This document shows, piece by piece, positions 57,955 through 64,000 of a stretch of DNA of 64,000 nucleotides. The stretch's first letter is position 1, and the number at the start of each line of letters is the position of its first letter. The DNA is from Comamonas terrae. Its GTDB lineage: Bacteria > Pseudomonadota > Gammaproteobacteria > Burkholderiales > Burkholderiaceae_C. The stretch is from assembly GCF_001544075.1 (NCBI RefSeq), contig NZ_BCNT01000013.1, positions 39,503 through 103,502 on the forward strand. Reading direction: 5' to 3'. Position numbers and translations under genes: made by a program. Below the pieces are notes generated by a model. That model was not told where the DNA came from and did no database searches. It saw only the letters and a list, made by a program, of their open reading frames with translations.

Positions 57955-59013
57955 ATGACCATCGATACCATCCAAGCTCCCCGACTCACCTCCCTGTCCC
58001 ATGGCGGCGGCTGCGGCTGCAAGATCGCGCCCGGCGTACTGTCCGAACTGCTAGCCAGGAGCAATCTGCCCCGGCAGTTCTTTCCCGACCTGCTCGTGGG
58101 CACGGAGACTGCGGACGATGCAGCCGTCTACCGCATCAACGACGAGCAGGCCATCGTCGCGACCACGGACTTCTTCATGCCCATCGTCGACGATCCGTAC
58201 GACTTCGGCCGCATCGCCGCCACCAATGCACTGTCCGACATCTATGCCATGGGCGGCACGCCGCTGATGGCCCTGGCCATCGTCGGCATGCCCATCAACG
58301 TGCTGCCCCATGACGTGATCGCCAAGATCCTCGAAGGCGGCGAATCGGTCTGCCGCGATGCCGGCATTCCGCTGGCCGGCGGCCATTCCATCGATTCGGT
58401 CGAACCCATTTACGGGCTTGTGGGCATAGGCATCGTCAACCCCAGGCAGATGAAGCGCAACGCCGATGCCAAAGCCGGCGACGTTCTGATCCTGGGCAAG
58501 CCGCTGGGCGTCGGCATTCTGTCGGCCGCACTCAAGAAAAATCTGCTCGACGAAGCCGGCTACCGCGCCATGGTGCAAGCCACCACCCAGCTCAACCGCC
58601 CGGGCGCAGCGCTGTCCAGGCTGGAAGGCGTGCACGCGCTGACCGATGTGACGGGCTTCGGCCTGCTGGGCCACGGCCTGGAACTGGCCCGCGGCGCGCA
58701 GCTCACGGCCCGCATCGACAGCCGCAGGCTGCCGGTGCTGCCCGGCGTGCAGGCCCTGGCCGAGCAAGGCATCTTCACAGGAGCCTCGGGCCGCAACTGG
58801 GCCTCCTACGGCCAGAATGTGCAGCTGCCGGCCGGCCTGGGCGACGCGCAGCGTGCCTTGCTGACGGACCCGCAGACTTCGGGTGGCCTGCTGGTGTCCT
58901 GCGCCCCGGAAGCCGCCCAACAGGTGCTCCAGGTCTTTGCCGATGGCGGCTTTGCCGAGGCTGCCGTCGTGGGCCGCATGGAAGCCGGCGAGCCGCGCGT
59001 GATCGTGGACTGA
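57955..59013 (+). CDS. selD: Selenide, water dikinase (selenophosphate synthetase)
   Basis: A 352-residue enzyme that makes selenophosphate from selenide and ATP, the selenium donor for SelA. Catalytic residues Cys20 and Lys23 lie in HGGGCGCK, matching E. coli Cys17 and Lys20. Cysteine, not selenocysteine, occupies the active site, so SelD does not depend on its own product. The metal/ATP segments [23 protein letters not shown] and [14 protein letters not shown] are complete. It is separated from selABC by the three-gene yfi module on the other strand. A GATAAT -10-like hexamer is at 57865-57870. Confidence 0.96.
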   Translation: MTIDTIQAPRLTSLSHGGGCGCKIAPGVLSELLARSNLPRQFFPDLLVGTETADDAAVYRINDEQAIVATTDFFMPIVDDPYDFGRIAATNALSDIYAMGGTPLMALAIVGMPINVLPHDVIAKILEGGESVCRDAGIPLAGGHSIDSVEPIYGLVGIGIVNPRQMKRNADAKAGDVLILGKPLGVGILSAALKKNLLDEAGYRAMVQATTQLNRPGAALSRLEGVHALTDVTGFGLLGHGLELARGAQLTARIDSRRLPVLPGVQALAEQGIFTGASGRNWASYGQNVQLPAGLGDAQRALLTDPQTSGGLLVSCAPEAAQQVLQVFADGGFAEAAVVGRMEAGEPRVIVD

Positions 59014-59171
59014 AAGCCTGCCCGCACGGGAAAATCCTGCGGCGAACGCCGCGCCCGCCCCGCTGCAGCGCGACAATGGAGGCCAGGCCGACGTGCAGGC
59101 GCGCGGCAGCCCTTTGTTCCGATGGACCCCACGGCGCTGCGCAAGCCTTGTAGCGCAGCGCACATGCACTC

Positions 59172-60434
59172 ATGACAACCCCTTCCGTCGCCGTACTCGG
59201 CGCAGGCATGGTCGGCGTGGCCACCGCGCTCGAACTGCAGCGCCGCGGCATGGCCGTCACCTTGCTGGACCGGCGTGCGCCGGGCCTTGAAACCTCCTAC
59301 GGCAATGCCGGCGTGATCGCGCGCAGCTCGCTCATGCCGTTCAACCATCCCAGGCTCTGGGGTACGCTGCCCGGCCTGCTCGGGAACCGGGGTACGGGCT
59401 TTCGCTACAGCCCTGCCTTCGTGGCTTCCAATCTGCGCTGGGCCCTGGGCTTTGTCGGCAATGCGCGCCGCAGCGTGTTCCGCGAGACCACCGCGGCGCT
59501 CGACAGCCTGATCCGCCTGTCCACCGACGAGCATCGCCGCCTGCTCGCCGAAGTCAACGCACTCGATAGGCTGCGCGACAACGGCTGGCTGTTTCTCTAC
59601 CGCCACGCGGCGAGCTTCGAGGCGCCTGGCGCACGGCTGGGCCGCGAGACCATGGCGCAATACGGCATTGCCACGCAGGTGCTGCAGGCCGGCGAGCTGC
59701 AGGCGCTCGAGCCCGTGCTCAACCCCCTCTTTGCCAAGGCCCTGTGGATCAAGGACAGCTATTCCGTCAACAGCCCGGGCGCCGTGGTCAGGGCCTACGC
59801 CGATGCCTTTGCCGCGCGCGGCGGACGTGTGCAGACCACGGAGCTGCGCACGGTTCAGCAGACGGGCGATGGCTTATGGACCGTGATCGACAGCAGCGGT
59901 ACGGGCCAGGCCTATGACCGCGTGGTGGTGGCCCTGGGCCCGTGGAGCCGGCAGTTTCTGGCCGGCCTGGGCGTGGAAATCCCCATGGGCTTCGAGCGCG
60001 GCTACCACCTGCACTATGCAGAGGGCGCCGGCGCCAGGTCGCTGCAGCGGCCCATCTACGACACGGCAGGCGGCTATGTTCTCTCGCCCATGGAGCACGG
60101 CATGCGCCTGTCCACGGGCGTGGAACTCAATGACTGCGACGCTCCGATGAAGCCCGTGCAGCTGGAGCTGGCCGAAGCCGCCGCGCGCCAGGCGCTGCCG
60201 CTGGGCCCGCGCCTGGACCAGCCGCTGTGGATGGGCCGCCGCCCCACCCTGCCCGACTCCCGCCCCGTGATCGGCGAAATGCCGGGCCGCCCCGGCCTGT
60301 GGCTGGCCTTCGGCCATCAGCACATCGGCTTTTCCACCGGTCCGGGCACGGCCGCGCTGCTAGGCGCCCTCATGCAGGGCGACACCCGGCTGCCGCTGGA
60401 CCCCCACCCGTTCAGGGCCAGCCGCTTTCTGTAG
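59172..60434 (+). CDS. DadA-like FAD-dependent amino acid dehydrogenase
   Basis: A 420-residue flavoenzyme of the DAO family. FAD motif: VLGAGMVGVATALELQRRG, then SYGNAGVI. The C-terminal segment is MGRRPTLPDSRPVIGEMPG...GHQHIGFSTGPGTA. This fits small-subunit-type D-amino acid dehydrogenases (DadA), which oxidise D-amino acids to 2-oxo acids, though opine or hydroxyproline epimer substrates cannot be excluded. It is convergent with an Lrp-type regulator and an amino-acid ABC transporter, which suggests uptake and breakdown of one class of amino acid. Confidence 0.82.
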   Translation: MTTPSVAVLGAGMVGVATALELQRRGMAVTLLDRRAPGLETSYGNAGVIARSSLMPFNHPRLWGTLPGLLGNRGTGFRYSPAFVASNLRWALGFVGNARRSVFRETTAALDSLIRLSTDEHRRLLAEVNALDRLRDNGWLFLYRHAASFEAPGARLGRETMAQYGIATQVLQAGELQALEPVLNPLFAKALWIKDSYSVNSPGAVVRAYADAFAARGGRVQTTELRTVQQTGDGLWTVIDSSGTGQAYDRVVVALGPWSRQFLAGLGVEIPMGFERGYHLHYAEGAGARSLQRPIYDTAGGYVLSPMEHGMRLSTGVELNDCDAPMKPVQLELAEAAARQALPLGPRLDQPLWMGRRPTLPDSRPVIGEMPGRPGLWLAFGHQHIGFSTGPGTAALLGALMQGDTRLPLDPHPFRASRFL

Positions 60435-60482
60435 GCAGGAATGGCTGGCCGGGGCGGCCAGCCGGCAGACAAATCCTTTTTT

Positions 60483-60530
60483 CATAGCTTCAAGCGCTTG
60501 CCACATAAGCGTTTGAATGCGTTTTCACCC
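60483..60530. repeat. Palindromic intergenic repeat copy
   Basis: TCATAGC is followed by TTCAAGCGCTTG, a short spacer and ATAAGCGTTTGAA. The arms pair at about 10 of 13 positions. The copy lies in the gap between the convergent dadA-like and lrp-like genes. Confidence 0.6.
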
Positions 60531-60589
60531 TCATTCCACCCTGGCGGCGAGTGCGCCGCCAGGGGCCAGGGGCGAATTGCGCGGCTCGT

Positions 60590-61060
60590 TCAGGCGGGCT
60601 GGCTCACCACTTCGGCCGTCGTGCGGCGATCGATCTTGCGGCTCAGCACCACCGAGGTATAGGTCTGCTGAATGCCGTCGATCAGGCCGATGCGGTCCAG
60701 CAGGGCGTCGAGCTTTTCATTGCTCTCGCAGCGCACGAACACCATGTAGTCATACTGGCCGCTGACGGCCGAAACTTCCTCCACTTCGGTGAAGCGGTTG
60801 AGCGCCTGCATCACCGAGGTCGCCGTCTTGGGCTGCACGCGGATGCCGCAATAGGCGCGCACGGCCGATTGCTCCAGGCGCGAACCCAGGCGCACCCCGT
60901 AGCCCGCTATCACGCCTTCCTGCTCGAGCTTGGCAATGCGCGCCACCACCGTGGTGCGGGCCAGATTCATCTGCCGGGCCAGGTGTGCGGTCGAGGCCCG
61001 TGCATTGGTCTGCAGCAGGCGCAGCAACTGGCGATCGGTTTCATCCAAACGGTATTCCAT
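60590..61060 (-). CDS. Lrp/AsnC family transcriptional regulator
   Basis: A 156-residue regulator with an N-terminal helix-turn-helix (LDETDRQLLRLLQTNARAST, then LARQMNLARTTVVARIAKLE) and a C-terminal RAM ligand domain (about residues 70-145, AYCGIRVQ, VSGQYDYMVFVRC). It lies downstream of the ABC transporter genes on the same strand, 91 bases after the ATPase gene. It probably senses an amino acid and controls the transporter and the dadA-like gene. The target sites are unproven. Confidence 0.92.
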   Translation of the reverse strand: MEYRLDETDRQLLRLLQTNARASTAHLARQMNLARTTVVARIAKLEQEGVIAGYGVRLGSRLEQSAVRAYCGIRVQPKTATSVMQALNRFTEVEEVSAVSGQYDYMVFVRCESNEKLDALLDRIGLIDGIQQTYTSVVLSRKIDRRTTAEVVSQPA

Positions 61061-61151
61061 ACCCCATCCTTGTAGAACTTGCTCCCGCAGGAGCGCATCG
61101 CGGCAGTGCGCGCTGGTTCTGTCGTGCGCAAGCCAGCCTTGTCGAACCCGG

Positions 61152-61928
61152 TCACGCGACCTGTGCTCTCCCCAGGATGCGGCCCAGAAAACTGCGCGTC
61201 GCCTCCTGCTCGGGGTTGTCGATCACCTGGGACGGCGGCCCGGATTCCACCACCACCCCGTCGCGCATGAACACCACCTTGTCGGCCACTTCACGCGCGA
61301 ACGCGATTTCGTGGGTGACCAGGATCATGGTCATGCCCTCCCTGGCCAGCGACTGGATCACGCCCAGCACCTCGGCCACCAGCTCGGGATCCAGCGCCGA
61401 CGTCGCCTCGTCGAACAGCATGACGCCGGGCTCCATGGCCAGGGCACGGGCAATGGCCACGCGCTGCTTCTGGCCGCCCGACATCCTGTCGGGATACATG
61501 TCGGCGCGCTCGGCCAGGCCCACCTTGGCCAGCAGCGCACGCGCCCTGGCCTCGGCCTCGGGCCGGCTCTTCCTGAGCACGGTGACCGGCCCTTCCATCA
61601 CGTTCTGCAGCACGGTCATGTGCGGGAACAGATTGAAATGCTGGAACACCATGCCGGTACGGGCGCGAAAGCCCGCGAGCACCTTGTCGGTCGGCAGCTG
61701 GGTGTCCTTGCCGCGGAAGGACAGCGACTGCTCGCCGACGCGTATATCGCCGCCGTCGGGCACGGTCAGCAGGTTCACGCAGCGCAGCAGCGTGGACTTG
61801 CCCGAGCCGGACGGCCCGATCAGCGCCACCACGGAGCCGCGCTCCACCGTCAGGTGGATGTCCTTGAGCACGGCCAGATCTCCGAAGGATTTCCTCAGGC
61901 CCCTGATCTCGATCACTGGAGCAGACAT
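61152..61928 (-). CDS. Polar amino acid ABC transporter ATPase
   Basis: A 258-residue ABC ATPase of the GlnQ/ArtP/HisP type. Walker A is GPSGSGKSTLLR, the signature is MSGGQKQRVAIARAL, and Walker B is VMLFDEATSALDPE, with the switch histidine in VTHEIAFAREVADK. It starts 3 bases after the permease stop. It energises amino-acid import with the adjacent permease and binding protein. Confidence 0.94.
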   Translation of the reverse strand: MSAPVIEIRGLRKSFGDLAVLKDIHLTVERGSVVALIGPSGSGKSTLLRCVNLLTVPDGGDIRVGEQSLSFRGKDTQLPTDKVLAGFRARTGMVFQHFNLFPHMTVLQNVMEGPVTVLRKSRPEAEARARALLAKVGLAERADMYPDRMSGGQKQRVAIARALAMEPGVMLFDEATSALDPELVAEVLGVIQSLAREGMTMILVTHEIAFAREVADKVVFMRDGVVVESGPPSQVIDNPEQEATRSFLGRILGRAQVA

Positions 61929-61931
61929 CGC

Positions 61932-62600
61932 TTACGCCTCCTTGCCCGAAGAATGGTTCTGCTCCATGCGCTTGGCCCACATCGTGGCCGGCAGCAGGAT
62001 CACGAAATACGCCACGGCGATGAAGGTATAGACCTCCAGCGGACGATAGGTGTCGTGCGCGATCACCTGGCCCTGGTACAGCAGGTCCGGCACGGCCAGC
62101 ACGGACAGCAGCGAGGTGTTCTTGAGCTGCATGATGGACTGGCTCATCAGGGGCGGCACCATGCGCTTGAAGGCCTGGGGCAGCACCACCCGGCGCATGA
62201 CCTGAAAGCGCGTCATGCCCAGCGCCTGCCCGGCCTCGGTCTGCCCCGGGTCGATGGAAATGATGCCGCCGCGGATGATCTCGGAATAGAATGCGCCGCC
62301 ATACAGGGACAGGCACAGCGCCGCCGCCATGGGAGCCGACATCTCGATGCCCGTGAGCACGGGCAGCGCGTAATAGAACCATACCAGCTGCACCAGCACC
62401 GGCGTGCAGCGAAAGACCTCGACGAAGGCGCGCAGCGGCCCCGTCACCCATTTGCTGTGCGACAGCCGACCCAGGCCGGCCACCAGCCCCACGGCCAGGC
62501 CGCCGAGCACGCAGATCGCCGTGAACAGCAGCGTGTAGCCTATGCCCTGCAGAAACAGCGTGCGGTAGGTCCACAGCAGGGAAAAATCCCACTCGTACAT
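61932..62600 (-). CDS. Polar amino acid ABC transporter permease
   Basis: A 222-residue, five-helix permease of the HisM/GltJK family. The coupling (EAA) loop is EAGQALGMTRFQVMRRVVLPQA. Only one permease gene is present, so the membrane part should be a homodimer. It is preceded by a 137-base gap carrying a perfect 12-base inverted repeat after the binding-protein gene. Confidence 0.93.
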   Translation of the reverse strand: MYEWDFSLLWTYRTLFLQGIGYTLLFTAICVLGGLAVGLVAGLGRLSHSKWVTGPLRAFVEVFRCTPVLVQLVWFYYALPVLTGIEMSAPMAAALCLSLYGGAFYSEIIRGGIISIDPGQTEAGQALGMTRFQVMRRVVLPQAFKRMVPPLMSQSIMQLKNTSLLSVLAVPDLLYQGQVIAHDTYRPLEVYTFIAVAYFVILLPATMWAKRMEQNHSSGKEA

Positions 62601-62632
62601 TCAAACTCCTCTCGGACTCGCCAGCCTATGGA

Positions 62633-62711
62633 CCCGCGGGCCGCCGCCCGGGCAACGGCCTGCCACGCTCACGGGACTGGCTGCCCGTCATTCGCCGCAG
62701 CGGCCCGCGGG
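62633..62711 (-). promoter_or_regulatory. Inverted repeat between binding-protein and permease genes
   Basis: CCCGCGGGCCGC at 62633-62644 and its exact complement at 62700-62711 can form a large GC-rich stem enclosing 55 bases. Such hairpins after solute-binding-protein genes commonly keep that mRNA segment more abundant than the downstream permease and ATPase part. Confidence 0.5.
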
Positions 62712-62737
62712 CATCGGCCACGCCCGCAGGCAAACCC

Positions 62738-63568
62738 TCAGAACTTCACCTGCTTGGGGAAGCTCTCGGGCTTCACGCCCGCGAGCTTTTCCATGTTCCG
62801 GACGATGACGGACTGGACCTCGCCGCGGCCACGCGCATCCTTGAGCCAGGCGTTGACCGCGTTTTCGAAATCCTTGTTCGCGCTCTTGGGCAGGCCGATG
62901 TGCGTGGGCGAGGTCGTCACCGGCTCGGGCACGAACATCTGGCCCACGTCCGGGCGCTTGGCCAGCAGCGGCTGGGCCAGCAGCACCATCAGCACCTGGC
63001 AGTCGGCGCGGCCGGTCTGCACGGCCATCGAGGCCGCACCCGAGCTGTCCAGGCGGGAAATCGTGGCCTTGGGCAGCATCTTGGTCGCGTACTGGTCCTG
63101 GTTCGAACCCACGTCCACCACGATCTTGACCTTGGGATCATTGAGCTGCTCCCAGGTCTTGACGGGGCCGAAGCCCTTCTTGCAGACCACGGTCAGCGTG
63201 TTATTGAACAGCATGTCCGAGAAGTCCACCATCTCGCGGCGGGCCGGCGTCGGGCCCATGCCGAACATCACGTCGATCTTGTTGGCCTGCAGGTCCATCA
63301 CCGAATTGCCCCAGGTGGTTTCCACCAGGTCCACCTTGGCACCCAGCTTCTTGGCCAGGCTCTCGGCAAAGTCGGGGCCGAAGCCCTCCCACTTCTGCGA
63401 AACCAGGTCCTTGTGGAAATACGGCGTCGCCCCCGAAATCACGCCCACGCGCAGCACCTTGGTGCGCTCCACACGCGCCATGGTGCTCTCCTGTGCCACG
63501 GCTGCGGCGCCCAGGCACAAACCAGCCACCAGGGCCGCGGACTGAAGAAATAGACGTTTGGAAGGCAT
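62738..63568 (-). CDS. Amino acid ABC transporter periplasmic binding protein
   Basis: A 276-residue family 3 solute-binding protein. A Sec signal peptide (LFLQSAALVAGLCLGAAAVAQ) is followed by KVLRVGVISGATPYF and the family segments NKIDVMFGMGPTPARREMVDFSD and VDVGSNQDQYATK. Ligand is probably a polar amino acid; the exact one is unknown. ATG 63568 has an AGGAG site upstream; the frame runs to 63595. First gene of the binding protein-permease-ATPase-Lrp series. Confidence 0.9.
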   Translation of the reverse strand: MPSKRLFLQSAALVAGLCLGAAAVAQESTMARVERTKVLRVGVISGATPYFHKDLVSQKWEGFGPDFAESLAKKLGAKVDLVETTWGNSVMDLQANKIDVMFGMGPTPARREMVDFSDMLFNNTLTVVCKKGFGPVKTWEQLNDPKVKIVVDVGSNQDQYATKMLPKATISRLDSSGAASMAVQTGRADCQVLMVLLAQPLLAKRPDVGQMFVPEPVTTSPTHIGLPKSANKDFENAVNAWLKDARGRGEVQSVIVRNMEKLAGVKPESFPKQVKF

Positions 63569-63934
63569 ACCGCTCCTAGGGATTGAGATCAGCAACGATA
63601 AAAATCGAACAAAAGAGCGCAGAGTCTATAAGCTGCTCGCAATTTATCTTTGAAAAAAATGACGACTTGACGAATACATTTCGTCATTTTGAACAAAAGA
63701 TTGCAATTTCCTCGCCTTGTACGTAGTAATACGTGCATCCCATCATGCCTTCCAGACGGCTCCGGCGCACTGCCGCAGGCAGATTCGGTTCCCTTCGTTC
63801 AGCCGCACAACGGCAGGGCAACACACGCCAGACGCAACAGGCCGCTCATGGTGGAACAGGAGTGCGCGGCATCCCCCGCGCACGAAAAGCGAGGCCGGAA
63901 TACCCGCCACGGCATGGAAACCAGGCGCGCAAAG
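63569..63934. promoter_or_regulatory. Upstream region of the ABC operon, with operator-like palindrome
   Basis: These 366 bases carry no supported gene. AAAATGACGA at 63656-63665 and its exact complement TCGTCATTTT at 63681-63690 form a 10-base inverted repeat with 15-base spacing inside an AT-rich stretch (63596-63720). The low GC content contrasts with the surroundings and suits an Lrp/AsnC-type binding region and the promoter of the binding-protein gene. The rest (63740-63934) is GC-rich with nothing recognisable. Confidence 0.45.
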
Positions 63935-63935
63935 C

Positions 63936-63969
63936 AAAAACCCCGCCTGCTTTCACAGACGGGGTTTTC
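63936..63969 (-). terminator. Terminator downstream of the tRNA gene
   Basis: On the minus strand, AAAACCCCG...CGGGGTTTTT forms a stem with an inner CTG/CAG pairing and ends in a T-run. It follows directly after the tRNA 3' end. Confidence 0.85.
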
Positions 63970-63974
63970 TATCT

Positions 63975-64000
63975 TGGCAGGGGAGGAAGGACTCGAACCT
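63975..64000 (-). tRNA. Partial tRNA gene (3' end), possibly tRNA-Gln
   Basis: The minus strand reads AGGTTCGAGTCC (T-arm), then TTCCTCCCC, then TGCCA. This is a tRNA 3' end with encoded CCA. The 5' part, including the anticodon, lies outside the window. A predicted acceptor 5' strand of AGGGGAG would suit a betaproteobacterial tRNA-Gln, but identity cannot be settled here. Confidence 0.75.

Noticed and set aside
63743..63937. Small open frame on the minus strand before the tRNA
   Set aside because: Cys/Arg-rich, no ribosome site, no recognisable domain, and it ends in the tRNA terminator.
1..64000. CRISPR arrays, prophage, integrase or toxin-antitoxin genes
   Set aside because: No regularly spaced direct repeats and no phage, integrase or toxin-antitoxin families were seen among the supported genes.

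Overview
The window looks like an ordinary, gene-dense chromosomal segment of a high-GC betaproteobacterium, most likely family Comamonadaceae (Comamonas- or Delftia-like). This rests on codon bias (nearly every third position G or C), on the gene families, and on short palindromic intergenic repeats of an ATAGCTGCT...GCGCTTG type that I recall from this family. No prophage, complete insertion sequence, CRISPR array or plasmid function is visible.

Left part (1-18 kb): housekeeping and small metabolic genes. These are a cystathionine beta-lyase, a BON-domain lipoprotein, a SulP permease, a diguanylate cyclase overlapping an FlhG/MinD-like ATPase, TrhO, a flavodoxin-like protein, DoxX, a pirin with a divergent LysR regulator, a renalase-like oxidoreductase, GluQ (with a repeat copy inside its reading frame), TrmB, AlaS, a small membrane protein and an MFS transporter.

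18-25 kb: cyoABCD (cytochrome bo3 quinol oxidase) with a SURF1 gene, followed by a RegB/RegA-type redox two-component system. The kinase keeps the quinone-site motif, H-box and redox cysteine of RegB, so this reads as a terminal oxidase linked to its redox sensor. Two perfect palindromes lie upstream of cyoA. 25-44 kb: clpA-clpS, dnaE, bamD, a DinG-type helicase, a PP2C phosphatase, a coiled-coil periplasmic protein, zapE, and the 2-oxoglutarate dehydrogenase genes sucA-sucB-lpd.

45.8-59 kb: the most distinctive region, a nearly self-contained selenocysteine locus. It holds fdnG (formate dehydrogenase-N alpha, with an in-frame UGA at codon 197 and a SECIS-like hairpin), fdnH, fdnI, fdhE, selA, selB, the tRNA-Sec gene selC, and selD. 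The client enzyme and all four selenocysteine factors thus lie within about 13 kb. Between selC and selD, on the opposite strand, sits a three-gene YfiR-YfiN-YfiB-type cyclic-di-GMP module joined by two ATGA overlaps. Strong hairpins separate fdnI from fdhE and fdhE from selA, which suggests graded expression.

59-64 kb: a DadA-like FAD amino-acid dehydrogenase convergent with an Lrp-family regulator and a polar amino-acid ABC transporter (binding protein, one permease, ATPase). The window ends inside a tRNA gene on the minus strand.
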